A stretch of DNA of 35,014 bases from Clarireedia homoeocarpa (Eukaryota > Ascomycota > Leotiomycetes > Helotiales > Rutstroemiaceae), in NCBI GenBank assembly GCA_001465935.1, contig LNKV01000008.1, positions 615,465 through 650,478 of the forward strand, read 5' to 3'. Position numbers and translations under genes: made by a program. Positions 12,601 through 25,615 of the stretch are shown here, piece by piece. The notes below the pieces were generated by a model. It was given only the letters and a program-made list of their open reading frames with translations, was not told the DNA's origin and ran no database searches. The stretch's first letter is position 1; every line of letters starts with the position of its first letter.

Positions 12601-14084
12601 GATTATAAATATTATAAACTAATAATTATACTATTATAAATACTACTATTTACTTTCGATTCAATACTTATTATATAGCTAAATAATCTCTAAAAAGAAA
12701 AGTTTTAATAATAAAGAGGAGGATTTAAAATACTTAAAATAAGATTATAAGTTATATAAACTAAGTTCAAGTATATATAGTTAAAATCTCGAGTTGACTA
12801 GAAAATAATAGTATTTTATTTATAATTTACTAACTAAATAATATTTAATAGTAATATATTTTATACTAATTACTAGAAGAATTTTTTATAAATAAATAAA
12901 GCTAAGAACGATTATATATATATAGAAGTTATTGATTATTAGCTAGTATAATATAGTAATAATAAAGATTATTAATATATTTTTATCGAATATTTCTATT
13001 TTATTATAATATATATATTTTATAAAAAGGTTTAGAATTACTTTAAGTTAGGATTCTAGAAAAGTTATTATAAAAAAGTTATTTAAAATATTATATCTTT
13101 TTATTAGACTAAAATAAAATATCTATTAACTTATAAATTGATATAGGATCTCTAGTTAGTTAGTACTAATTAAACAATAATTCGATTAATTAAAGCTTTT
13201 ATTTTATTTATTTAAGACTTCTTAGATAGTTAATAAAATAATTATTAATAATAAAATAATATTCTTTTTTATATTCTCTTTTACTAAGTTAGTAAACTAC
13301 TTAAATAATAAAATAGAATTATAATAGTAAAGGAATTTAAAGAGTAATTTAAATATTATTTTATTATAACTAACTAGATTATACCTTATCTATAAACTAG
13401 TAAATTCTTTTAAAAAAATCAGTAAAAACAAACTATAATAATAAAAATTTATTATTAACAATTAATTGACTTACTAATAAAAAACTAATTAGATATTAAA
13501 TATAATATAAAATAGCTTTAAGACTTAATTTAGAAGAAACTATAAATCTATCGGCCTCGATATTATAAATCTAGACTTATTGAATATTAAAAAAAGCTTA
13601 AATAGATACTAGATTAATATTTAAATTTCAATAAAATAAGATCGATTATAGATTATATACTTGAAAAGCTAATAGATAGTTTTCGAGAAATAAACTTAGA
13701 ATTAAAAGAAATTAGAAAAATAGTTACTAATATATAGATAATAAATAAACTTTAAATAGAGAATTGAAAATAGATAATTAGATATATTTAAGATCTAATT
13801 TTAATACTTTTACTAAAGCTTATAAATAGTTAGATTATAATTAATAGATAATAATTAAATAATAGTAAAAAGAAAAAAAAATAGTTAATAGATAATAAAC
13901 TATATAAAAATAAAGAGCTAGTAACTAATAATTTAAAATCTTAATATATTAATTTAACTTTCTATTAACTATAAATAGAAGATCTTATTTATTACTAATC
14001 GCTGTCGATAAGCTTATATCTAGCTAATAATCTATTATCTAATAATTATAGATATATTATAATTTATCTTTTAATTGAAAATAA
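9661..14084 (+). pseudogene. Relic of a large unknown protein, truncated by the assembly gap
   Basis: Frame 1 can be followed without a visible frameshift from about 9661 to the gap, more than 1,400 codons. Stops are mostly TAA and TAG, as RIP would make from Gln and Trp codons. The first part is rich in Ser, Asn, Phe and Ile; 10430-10760 is a low-complexity Lys/Asn/Ser/Asp-rich stretch, probably a disordered linker; after about 10800 it reads as globular, helix-rich protein with long stop-free runs (11047-11244, 11245-11340, 11780-11850, 13590-13730). The stop-free piece 11047-11244 starts with TTG, so it is not a gene. I recognise no domain: no reverse transcriptase, integrase, helicase or tyrosine-recombinase motif. 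Being RIP-mutated, it was probably part of a repeated element. The left boundary is a guess. Confidence 0.45.
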
Positions 14085-14528
14085 NNNNNNNNNNNNNNNN
14101 NNNNNNNNNNNNNNNNNNNNNNNNNNNNNNNNNNNNNNNNNNNNNNNNNNNNNNNNNNNNNNNNNNNNNNNNNNNNNNNNNNNNNNNNNNNNNNNNNNNN
14201 NNNNNNNNNNNNNNNNNNNNNNNNNNNNNNNNNNNNNNNNNNNNNNNNNNNNNNNNNNNNNNNNNNNNNNNNNNNNNNNNNNNNNNNNNNNNNNNNNNNN
14301 NNNNNNNNNNNNNNNNNNNNNNNNNNNNNNNNNNNNNNNNNNNNNNNNNNNNNNNNNNNNNNNNNNNNNNNNNNNNNNNNNNNNNNNNNNNNNNNNNNNN
14401 NNNNNNNNNNNNNNNNNNNNNNNNNNNNNNNNNNNNNNNNNNNNNNNNNNNNNNNNNNNNNNNNNNNNNNNNNNNNNNNNNNNNNNNNNNNNNNNNNNNN
14501 NNNNNNNNNNNNNNNNNNNNNNNNNNNN
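14085..14528. other. Assembly gap (444 N)
   Basis: Unbroken run of N. Sequence to the left keeps noticeably more C/G than sequence to the right, so the two sides may belong to different elements and the true gap length may differ. Any reading frame crossing it is meaningless. Confidence 0.99.
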
Positions 14529-14949
14529 TATTTATATATAATAAATATAATATTCTTTCTTTATATAAAGATATTTTTTAAATTATTAAATTATATATTT
14601 ATTTTATTTATATTTTAAATATAATAAAGAAATAAAATATTTATAATTATAATATAGAAAATTATTAAATTAATTAGTATTTATATAATAATTATTTCTT
14701 TTATTTTTATTATTCTTTTATTAAAATAAATTATATAATTATTATTTTTTATATAAATTAAAATAATAAATAAGTTTTATTATTATAATATTTAAAATTA
14801 TATTTTACTAATAATTAATATATTTATAATTTTATTATTAAATATAATCTTTTAAAATTATATTAATAAATATTATTTCTTAAATATAAATATTTTATTA
14901 TATAATACTTTCTATTTATTAAGATTATAATAAATATAAATATTAGAAT
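14529..14949. other. AT-rich spacer, nothing recognised
   Basis: Very AT-rich flank between the gap and the minisatellite. No motif, repeat or reading frame was seen. Confidence 0.5.
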
Positions 14950-15247
14950 TCGAGTTAAGTTTAAAAAATACTTTAAAAAAAATACTTTAATTATTTTAAT
15001 AAAAAATACTTTAATTACTTTATTAAAAAAAAAATATTTTAACTATTCTATTAAAAAAAAAAATATTTTAACTACTTTATTAAAAAAAAAAATATTTTAA
15101 TTATTATATTAAAAAAAAAATATTTTAACTTTATATTAAAAAATATTTTAAAAAATATTTCAACTTTATATTAAAAATATTTTAATAAATATTTTAGTTT
15201 TATATTAAAAATACTTTAAAAAATACTTTAGTTTTATATTAAAAATA
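14950..15247. repeat. A/T-rich minisatellite
   Basis: The motif AATAYTTTAAYTAYT...ATTAAAAAAA repeats about five times with a unit of 25-30 bp (14985-15120). It is followed by three longer units of about 34 bp made of ATATTTTAGTTTTATATTAAAA plus ATAYTTTAAAAA (15120-15245). Units differ by C/T transitions and by length of the A run. It directly abuts the left LTR of the gypsy element. Confidence 0.75.
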
Positions 15248-15250
15248 TTA

Positions 15251-15535
15251 TAATAATATATTATAAATAAAGATTATATTATTCTTAGAATTAATAACTA
15301 GAAAGCTAAAAGAATTAAAAGACTTTAAAAACTTATATATATATAATAGTTATATAGATTATATACTTAAAGTATATATATACTAAACTTATTAAAATCT
15401 ATTCTACTAATTAGATAAATATAATATATTATAATTATTAATCTTTATTAAACTTATATAATAAATTAACTAGTTTAAGATTATTATAATTACTAATTTT
15501 AAAAACTTAATATATTTAGATTATTATATTATCTT
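15251..15535 (-). repeat. LTR of the gypsy element (3' LTR on the - strand)
   Basis: Aligned with 20478-20700 through the shared block TAATAATATAT...ATAAATAAAGATTATATTATT, then a TAGA...TTAAAA...AAAACTTATATATATAT block, then ATTAGATAAATATAATATATTA and TTTAGATTATTATATT near the inner end. It is longer than its partner through indels in the middle. Exact ends are uncertain. Confidence 0.7.
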
Positions 15536-15899
15536 TTTCTTTAAGAAAGCTTGTTTTTAAATATTTTAAATTTATTAATTCTATTACTAATATTAGTAAA
15601 TAAATATAAAAGTATTAGTTAATTAAAAAAAAGTTAATTAAAATATAAAAATAATATAAATAAATATAAAATAATATTATTTATAAATCTATTATTAATT
15701 GTAAATCTAATTAATAAAAGAATTATTGTTTTTATATAAAAACTATTAAATAATTATTTTTTAAATATTTATAATTATCTTTATTTATTTAATATAAATA
15801 AAATTACTTTAGAAAAAGTATTAAGAAACTAAATAAAATAGAATTTTCTAAGTAGAATATATTAAATAAATATAAAACTATTTTGAAATTAGATATTTT

Positions 15900-16770
15900 A
15901 TATTATATTAAATTAATATTATAATTAAACTATTATATATAATATTCTAGAGATCTATAATATTTATAATAAATAAGAATTTTCTTTATTTTTTATTTCT
16001 TTTTATTAATTATATTAATTAATAGTAAGAAGTTATTAATTTAGTTAAGAAATAAATTATTTAATATTTTTTTTAATTTATTAATAAAGAATATAAAATA
16101 TATTTTTATTATTTTAAATAAATTAAATTTAAAAGAATAATTAATCTTTTTTAAAATCTTGAAATATCTATTTATTAGAAAATCAAATTTTTTTAATAAT
16201 TATTAAATAGATAAATATTTTATATTAAACTAAATAAAATTATTAATATTAAAATTAATTAAATAATATAATATATTTATAATTTAGATTATATATTTTT
16301 ATATTTTCTTAATTATTTAATAAGTTTATTATAATATTTCGAAATTATAATATATATATATATAAATATTAATAAGATTAAAATTATTTATAAATAGAGT
16401 TAAATTAACTTTATTCTAAATTTAAATATATTATAATTCTCGATTATAAAGTATTTTAAATAGATTTAAATTATTAAGAAAAGTATATAATAAAATCGGA
16501 AATTCGTTAAAAATTCTTAAAGATTCTAAGTATTAGAAATAATAAAATAGTTAATAATAATTAAAATATTATTAAACTTATATTTATTCTTATTAAAATT
16601 ATAATAATCTATTATAATATACTTTTAAATATATATCAGAATTAGTAAGAAGTATAATAATTCTAATATTTTATTATAAAGAACTAAGTTTTTATAATAA
16701 ATATAGTAATTATAAATATAAATATATACTAAAATAATTAATCTATACTAATAATAAAGTTTAGTAAATA
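15900..16770 (-). pseudogene. Ty3/gypsy integrase relic
   Basis: On the - strand, about 16625-16545 reads as the segment equivalent to Phe-Asn-Lys-Asp-Lys-x-Gly-(Phe/Tyr)-Asp-x-(Val/Ile)-Leu-Val-Ile-Ile-Asp-(Arg/His)-Phe, which follows the first catalytic Asp in fungal gypsy integrases. Asp codons are now Asn. Upstream, about 16770-16640, the spacing fits the HHCC zinc-binding region with Cys changed to Tyr. It lies downstream of the reverse transcriptase relic, as expected. The lower boundary near 15900 is set by size, not by a motif. Confidence 0.65.
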
Positions 16771-17519
16771 GAAAGATAGTTTTCTTAATATTAAAATATA
16801 TTATCAAAACAGAATTATATATTTTATAAATAAATAATATTTAGAAATTTTAATTATTATATAAAAGTTATTATAATTTATTATATTTCTTTTATTTATT
16901 TTATAATAATAGTTTATTAATTCTATAAATTAAAGTATTTATAAAAGAATTATCTTTTTTAAAGTAATATATAATTAAAAAGTTATAATTAATAAAAAGT
17001 TTAATTTATTAAGTTTATTATATATTTAAAGACTTAATAATTATAAAATATTCTAAAACTTTATAATTAATATAAATATAGATTTAGTATAAAGTTAATA
17101 TAAACTCGGTTTACTAGTTACTAAATAATTTAATAATTATAAATATTTCTTTATTATATATTTTATAATTTAACTTAGTAAGTTATATTATTTTTATAAA
17201 AGTATATTTATTATAATATTATCTAATATATTTATTTTAAATATATAAAAAAGTAAGTAATTATAATATTAAAGAAATAATATATTTATTAATATTTATT
17301 TAAAAATATTAAAAGCGAATTAATAATATTTATTAAAATAAAAAAGTATTAATTTTAATTAATTCGATTAAGAGTTTAATAATAATATTGAAATCTCGAA
17401 TAAAATATTTATAAAAATTATAAAATCTAAAAAATAATTATATTCTTTTTATTATTATTAAGTAAGTTTATTATTATATTATAATAATTTTTTTAAGAGC
17501 TACTTTTATATTATTAATT

Positions 17520-18060
17520 AAAATAATAAATTCTAAGTATTTAATATAAATAATATTAAATTTATATTTCTTAAAATTAGTTTATAACTTAATATCTTAG
17601 AAATATTATAGAATTAATTTAATATAAATTTAATATTTAAAAGAGTCTTTAAAGTAAATAAAAATATTATCAAGATATATTATATAAAAGATCTCTAAAT
17701 AATTAAAGAGAATATTATTTATATAATATTAATATATTATAAGATTATTAGTTAGTTTAAATAATATAACTTTATATTTATAAATATTATAGTATATATA
17801 GAATATAATAAACTCTTTTAAAACTAGATCTATTATAATATAATAGAATATTTATTTAATATCTAGTTTAGTAAAAATCTTTATATAAAAAATATAAATA
17901 AAAGTCTTATTAATAAATAAAAGTAAGTAATAATCTTTATAAATAAATATATTAAATATTCGAAAGTTAATATAAAAATATAATAATTTATTTAGTTTTT
18001 TAATAAAGAAGATTAAAATTAAAATTAAAATTAAATTAAATTTAATAAATCTTTTAATTA
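17520..18060 (-). pseudogene. Ty3/gypsy reverse transcriptase relic
   Basis: The clearest protein relic in the window. Reading the - strand from 18060 downward, the order of blocks is that of a Ty3/gypsy reverse transcriptase: a Phe-x-Lys-Lys block, a block equivalent to Phe-x-Val-Asp-Phe-Arg-x-Leu-Asn (mutated to Asn-Phe-Arg-Ile-Phe-Asn), Phe-Thr-Lys-Leu-Asp-Ile-(stop for Gln/Arg)-x-x-Phe-Tyr, a Leu-Thr-Asn block with Tyr-(stop for Gln), and Tyr-Leu-Asp-Asn-Ile-Phe-Ile-Tyr near 17678-17655, where the second catalytic Asp is Asn. Lys-Tyr-Leu-x-Phe-Ile near 17545 closes the domain. All changes are in the RIP direction. It is inactive. Confidence 0.85.
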
Positions 18061-18099
18061 AATTCTTAATAAAATATTTTTTAATAATCTTTAATTTCT

Positions 18100-20477
18100 T
18101 AGTTAATATTTTATATAATAGATTATAATAAAGTTTATCTTTTATATTTTCTTTTAAAATAATCTTATAATTATATAATTAATAAAATAATAAAGTTTTA
18201 ACTTAGATTTAAAAAATATAATTAAGAATTTTAAATATTTTTTAAAAATCAAGAGTTTAATATTAATTTTAAAAAAAAATTATAATAATTTATTAAAAAT
18301 AAAAAGAAAGTTTATTTAATATCTTTTTTATTTTATTAATTTTTAAATAATTAGTTAATTTTATATATTAAAATAGTATTTAATTTATTTTAATTATTTT
18401 AATAATAGAATATATAAAATATAATTTTAAAAATTATATATAAATTAATTAATTATTTAAAATAATTAGTTTAAAGTTTTTAAAAAAGTTTAATATATTA
18501 TTATTAAATAAATTTAATAAAAAATAATATTTCTAATTTACTTTTAAAATTAACTTTTATTATTTAAAATATATAAATTTAATTTTTTAAAAAGGTTTTA
18601 TAAAAATTAAATAATTATAATAAAATTTTAATAAGAATTAATTTAATTTTTTAATTTAATAAATAAAAAGAAGTTTTTTTTATATCTATTTACTATAATA
18701 TTATTAATATTATTATAATTAAAATAATTTTTATATAATTTCTTTATTTAAAATAAAGAAATTAATTATTATTAATTTTCTAATATTAATTTATTATTTT
18801 TAATATTTATTAAATTTATAATCTTGTTTTTTAATATTTTATTAATATTTATAATTGATTTTATAAAACTTAAAATTAATATAAATTTATATTATAAATT
18901 AAAAATAAATATAATTTAAAAATAAATTTTGTAATTAATAAACTTAAATAAATAAAATAAAAATTCAGTTTTTTAATATAAAATAAAATAATATTTTATA
19001 AATTATAAAATCAATTAATATTAATTAATTAAAATAAATAAAATTAATTTTATAATTTAATAAAAAATAATTAATTTAATTAATAATAATTTCTTTATTA
19101 ACTTTAATTAAGATATTAATAAAATAATAAGTTTAAAAAAGTATTATAATAATATAAATAAATTAAAAAAGTTTTAATAATTTTTTAATATTATTTTATT
19201 ATTTTAAAAAGTTAAAGTATTTAATTAGTTTTTATAAAATAGTTATTTAATATTATTAGTTTTTAATTTAATTCTAATAATATTTAAATAATTTAAAAAA
19301 TATATTTTTATAAATTATTTTTTTTAATATTAAATTAATAAATATAAAAGTATAAAATTAATAATAAAATTTTTTAAATAAAAATAAAAGTTTTAAAATA
19401 ATTAAAAATAATATTTAATATTTATTATTAGTTTATATAAATTTAAAACTATTATAAAAAAATAAATATAATTCTTTAATTAATTATTTAATAAAAAATA
19501 TAAGTTTTTATAAAAATAGTTTTTTAAAATAGTTTAAAATTATACTTTTAATTTAATTATTTATATATTTATAAATTTAATATTTATTAAAATATATATA
19601 TATAATAAATTAATTAAAAATTATTTAGTTTTATAAAAATAAACGAATATTAATATTATTATTAAATTTATTAATTAAATTAATAATTTAAAAAAAATAT
19701 TTTGAATATTAATTAAAAGAAAATAATTTATAAATTAATTATATATAAAGAAATAAATTATGAAATTTAATAACTTTTTTATTAATTATTTTAATTATAT
19801 TATAATCTAGTTTATTAATTGATTTTTTAATTTAAAAAATAAATTATTAGAATTTTATTAAAAAAATTAAATAGTTTTATAATTATTATTTTTATTATTA
19901 TATTATTAAATAAGAAATAATAATAATATTAAAGATAAGATTAAAAGAAAGTTAAATATTAATTAATTTAATTAATATAATAACTTTAATACTTGATAAT
20001 ATTAAAAAAAAATTTAATCTTTAAATTAAAAAATTTAGAAATTAATTAATTTATTTTTTTTACTTTTTTTATTTTAATATTAGAATTTATAAAAAAAATA
20101 TTATTAGAAAATTAGATTTCTTAATTATTATTAATAATTTTAATATATATATAATTAATTAAATAAATAAATTTAAATATAAAAATAATTTTATAAAAAG
20201 TTTTATTATTTTTTTTAAATATATTATATTTAATATTCTAAAAAAAAGATTTATTATTATAAAAATTAATAAATAAATATAAAAGTATTAAAAGAATATT
20301 AATAAAAAAAAGATAATAAAAATATATAAAGATAATAAAAATATTTATATTATTATATAATAAAATATACTTTCTTTTAATAATTTAATAGTTTTTTAAA
20401 TAAAAAGAATTAAAATAAAATATTATTTAAATAACTATTAATTAATTAAAATAGTAAGTAAGAAATTATTACTAATA
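18100..20477 (-). pseudogene. Upstream half of the gypsy element (gag/protease position)
   Basis: By position this should hold gag, protease and the primer-binding site of the - strand element. The sequence is extremely AT-rich with stops in every frame. I could not identify a protease Asp-Ser/Thr-Gly box or a zinc knuckle. Confidence 0.35.
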
Positions 20478-20700
20478 TAATAATATATCTATAAATAAAG
20501 ATTATATTATTTTTACAATTAATAATTAGAGAATTAAAAAAATTAAAGAATTTTAAAAACTTATATATATATTAAATATATTTAAAAACTTATTTTATTA
20601 TTAAAAGTAATATCTTTAAATATTAAATAATTAGATAAATATAATATATTAATATTATTAATTTTAGTAATTAATAATATCTAAATTATTATATTTTTAA
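20478..20700 (-). repeat. LTR of the gypsy element (5' LTR on the - strand)
   Basis: Partner of 15251-15535, with the same succession of blocks but shorter through indels. Its start, TAATAATATATCTATAAATA, matches TAATAATATATTATAAATA of the other copy. Confidence 0.68.
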
Positions 20701-23700
20701 ATATTTAGAAAATATAAATATACTTTTAAAAAAAAAATTTAATTAAGAAATTAAACTCGAATTTATAAATTAAAAATATAATATATTAATTAAAAATAAT
20801 AATTTAATTTAAAATAGATATTATTTAATAAAAAATAAAAATAAATATCTTTTAAATATTAAATATTATCTTAAAACTAACTTTTAAATTAAAATTAAAA
20901 TCTTTTATTAAAACTTTAATAAATTTATAATAATATATTATTAAAAAATAATTTAATTATTATATTATATTTATAATAAAGATAAACTTATAAATTTAAT
21001 AAAAAAGAATTTATTTTTATTAAAAAGTTTATATTAAAATTTATTATTAATATTTTTATAAAAAGATTATTAGATTTTATAATAAAAAAAGAAATTCTTA
21101 TTTAAAAAAAATTATATATAAATTTTTAATTAAAACTTATAAAATAATATAAAATATATAATAAATAATAAATCTTATATTTTAAATAAATAAAAAATAA
21201 AAAAAAAACTTAGTATAATTTTATTTAATTAAAGAAACTTTTCTAGAAATAATATAAAAAATTAATTATATTTATTTTAATTAACTTAGAAATAAAAAGA
21301 TTTATAAAACTTTTAAAAGATTATAAATATTTTTATTTTATTAATAAATTAAAAAGTAAAAAGTTTAAAATATTAATATTTAAAAACTTTATTTTTTATA
21401 TTTATTTTTATAAATCTTTTAATTAATTTTTAACTTTTTTAAAAAATAAAATTTATATATAAATATAAAATAATAAATTATAAAATAATAATAAATTAAA
21501 ATTATAAAATCAAAAAAATTAAAACTTTTTTTCTTAAAATTAATATTTTTAAAACTTAATTATAATTAATAAATATTTAGTTTTAATTATATATTACTAG
21601 TTTTTATTTTTTTATATTTTTTTATTAATAAAGTTTAAATTCATAATTTAATTAAAAACTCTTTTTATATTTTATATAAAGAAATAAATTATATTTATTT
21701 TTAATATAATAATAATTTATTAGTAACTTAGAAATAATTTTACTTTAAAAATATAATTTTTAATAAATTCTAAATTATTTATTTTTATTATTTAAAATAA
21801 AAAAGTAGATTTTATATTTTAAAGTTATTTTCTTTTTAATAAAAATAATTATAAACTTTAATAAAAGAACTTTAATAATAATAATTAAATCTTTTATTAA
21901 TATTAATTAATATAAATAATTTATAAATCTTAAATATTATTAAAAAGATTTTAAATAATATAAAATTCTTTAAAACAATTATATTTATAATTAATATAAT
22001 AAAAGTTAATAAAATAATTATTATAGATTTATAAATTTTTATTATATAAAGTAATTTAAATATTATAAAAAAAATTTAAATAAAAGATATAAAAGAATTA
22101 AAAGAAAAGAAAATAAAAATAATTAAAATTTTTTAAAATTTTATTTTAATTATTTTATAAAAACTTTTAATAAAAATATTTATTATAAAAAGAAAATATA
22201 AATTATATTATTTAAAAGAAATAATAATAAAATTAAATACAAAACTAATTTAAAAAATTATAATATTAATTAGTTTTCTAAATTTATATTAAATCTCTTT
22301 AAATTTAATTAAAAATTCCTAATATTTATTAAATTGAAAAAATAAAAAAAAATAATAAAAGAAAATAAAAGTTATTATTTTAAATTAAATTTATTTTAAT
22401 ATTATAATAGTTCTTTATATTAAAATTAATTAAAACAAGAAACTTTAAATTATTAATAAAAAAAACTTTCTTATTTAAATTATAATTTTTTTTAATAATT
22501 AATATAAATTAGAAAATTTTTTAAATTACTTTTTTAATTTAAATCTTTTAATTAGAAAATATTTTATTTATTTATTTCTTCCTTAGAATTATTTAAATAA
22601 ATTAAAGATTTAATATTAATATATATTTTTTAGTTTTAATAGATATATTTAAATTTAAAAAATAAAATCTTATTTAAGAAAAGTTTAATTTAAATTTAAA
22701 TATAATTATAATAAATAAGAATTTAAATATCTTTATATATTTTATAATCTTTAATAAATCTATTTTAAAAATATCTCGAGATATTTAATATTTTATATAT
22801 TTAAAAAAGTATAATTAAAGAGATTTAATATTATTATTTAAATTATTATAATTAAATAATATAAATATTAAGATTTATATTTAAAGTAATTTTATAAAAC
22901 TAAGAGATATAAATATTAAAAAATTATTAATTAAATTATAAAATTTAAAGTTAATTTTATTAAAAACTATAATCTAATTTTATAATCTAAAATCCCGAAA
23001 TTTAATTATAAAGAATAAATTTTATATATTCTTTTTTTTAAATTTAAAAAGTTATTTAAATATAATAATAATATAAAGTTATTTTCTTTTTATAAAAATA
23101 ATTTTTTTAATAATTCTAATATTAAAATATTTTTAATTAGATATTAAATAGTTTATTAATTTATTAAAAATAATAAAACTTTAATAAATTTATAAAAGAT
23201 TTATTTTTTATTTTTTAAAATTATTTAAAATTTATATAAAATAATAATCTTATATTTTTTATTTAAAAACTTTAATTATATTTTATATAAACTAGATCTA
23301 TTTCTTTTATTTATATATATAATAAAAATAGAAAATTTATAAAATTTAAAATTTATTTTTTAATTTTTTATTAAATATAAAGTAAAAAGATTATTAATAG
23401 TAATTAAACTTTAATATATTATTAATAAATAAATAAAGTCGATATAATTTAAATTAGAATTACTAATTTTTAATAAAAAGAAGAGAGATAAAATTAAAAA
23501 ACTTTTATATATATATTAAAAATTAAATATAAAAACTTTTAAGAATATTCTAGTTATTAATTTATATAAATATTAAATATAATTGAAATTTAGAATAATT
23601 TTTTATATAATAAAAACTTAAATTAAATATTTTTTTTATAAAAAGTTTTAATTTTAAAAAATTATCTAAGAAGATTAAAAGTATAAAATATATAAATTTA

Positions 23701-24580
23701 TATTAATTATTAATAATTAATTATTAGATTAGAATATATAAATAATTTTAATAAATAAAAAAATAAAGATTTATATTATCTTATATTTAATTATTAATAT
23801 ATATAAGAAAATATATTTAAATATTATTTCGAATTTATATTTAAAATATATAACTTCTTTATTAATTTAATATATTATATATTTTATTAATTAGATTTTA
23901 AATATAAATATTAGATAATTTTTATTTACTTTTTTAATTATTATTTTTTTATATTTATTATTTTAAAAATAAACTAATTATAATTTATATATATATTATA
24001 AAAAGTTTCTATTTTTAAATTCTTTTTTATATAATTTATATATTTTATTTTAAAAGAGATTTTAAAAAATATTATAAATAAAAATTAAAAAATAATATTA
24101 TTATCTACTTTTAATAAAAATTTATTATTTAAAGTTATTTTTTATATAAATAATATTTTTTAAATATCCGATTTATATAAAGATATATATTTTATATTAA
24201 AATATAATATATTTTTTAAATTTTAATAAACTTAATTTAAATTATTTTTTAAAAAGTTACTTTTATTTTAAAATTATATTCGAATATTAAAAGTAAAATA
24301 TTAAATAGAAAAATCCTTAAAAGTAATTAAAAACTATTTAAAAAACTAAAGAATTAATTTATTTTATAAAATAAAAAAACTATTTATATATTTTTAAAAA
24401 TAAATATTTAATAATAATAAATATATATAAATAAAAATTCTAAAAGCTAGTTTTTATATATATAAATATATTTTTATTTATAAAAGAATATATTATTATT
24501 TAATAATATAATAATATAAAGGTTTTTATTTTATATAATTTTATTATATTTTTTAAAATAAAGTATTTATATAATATTTA
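20701..24580. other. Heavily RIP-mutated DNA, no gene recognised
   Basis: Nearly pure A/T with stops throughout. Parts of the - strand (for example 24180-23800) give Lys/Ile-rich protein-like stretches once stops are ignored, but I could not assign them to a family. It probably holds further old transposons. Confidence 0.45.
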
Positions 24581-24727
24581 TAATAATTTATCTCGAATCG
24601 ATTATACTAGTTTAATATTTTAGTTTTATTATTTAATAGAAATCTTTTATATTAGTTAATTATTAAACTAACTTAGATTTAATATTTTAATATTTTAAAA
24701 ATAAAATATTACTTTTATTATATTATA
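24581..24727. repeat. Direct repeat, copy 1
   Basis: About 147 bp, matching 25616-25764. Both begin TAATAATTTAT and share TTTAATAYTTTAGTTTTATT, an AATCTTTTATATTA block and a TATTTTAAAAATAAAATATTA end. Differences are mostly C/T and G/A transitions. The two copies start 1035 bp apart. Confidence 0.75.
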
Positions 24728-25615
24728 TTAAAGTTATTAAATTACTTGGTTTTACTTTTTTAATCTTTTAATTTATTATATAATTTATTTAATAACTTTT
24801 TTTTTAACTTCTTTAATTATTTCTAAATACTTTATTTTTAAAATCTTTTAATAAATTTATAAACTCTAATTAATTAATAATTATAATCTTTTAATAATCT
24901 TTTTTATTTATTAAAAACAAAGATTTTATTTAATAGATTAAAAATCTAAAATCTTAAAAAAACTAATTTAAATTAATACTTTATTTATTATTTTAAATTA
25001 ATAATATAAACTCGAAGTTTATTTAATAAATTTATTAATTCTATTTTTTATTTAATTCTAAATATTTTTTTAATTAAATAATCGATATTTCAATTTATTA
25101 ATTTATTTAATTAATTATTATCTTTACTTTTATTTCTATTTTTATAAAAATTTTTTATAATTTAATAAAAGAAACTTTCTAGATTAATCTATATTACTTT
25201 ATATAATAAATATTTATAAAATTTTTAAAGTTTTTTATTTTAACCTTTTTAATATTAATTAAAATACTTTTTAATATTTAAATTAAAATTTTTAAAACTT
25301 TATTTTTAATTTAAACTTAAGCTTTTAAAACTTAAATTAAAATATTTAATAATCGAATATTAAAGTTATAAAATAATCTAATTTAATATATTTTTTAAAT
25401 AGTTAAGAATACTAAGAATATAATAATTAATCTTTATAATTAAGGTTTTTAATTATTAACTTTTTAATTAGATTTATTGATTTATTAGTATTATATTTCT
25501 ATTTTAAGAAACTAATAAATAAGAATATTAGAAATTATATTAAATAATATATATAGATTTAAATATTATTATCTAAATACTCGAGAGTGAGTTTTACTAA
25601 AAAGAGAGATAATAT
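24728..25615. other. Sequence between the two direct repeats
   Basis: About 890 bp of AT-rich DNA. The - strand of the part near 24730-24900 reads Lys/Leu-rich, like a coiled coil, but with many stops. No motif was recognised. Confidence 0.4.

Larger units (their letters stand above)
15251..20700 (-). mobile_element. Degraded Ty3/gypsy LTR retrotransposon
   Basis: Two similar sequences in the same orientation (15251-15535 and 20478-20700) flank about 4.9 kb whose - strand reads as Ty3/gypsy pol: reverse transcriptase at about 18060-17520, then integrase at about 16770-16500. The order reverse transcriptase before integrase, and the Tyr-Leu-Asp-Asp-type box, place it in Ty3/gypsy rather than copia. 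Gag should lie at about 18100-20450 but is too mutated to identify. Total length of about 5.4 kb fits a complete element. All frames are full of TAA/TAG stops. Confidence 0.8.

Noticed and set aside
14075..14581. 168-codon reading frame
   Set aside because: It consists almost entirely of N from the assembly gap.
23800..24180. Possible DNA-transposon transposase on the - strand
   Set aside because: The Lys/Ile-rich reading with stops ignored has no catalytic motif that I can place, and such readings are expected by chance in A/T-rich DNA.
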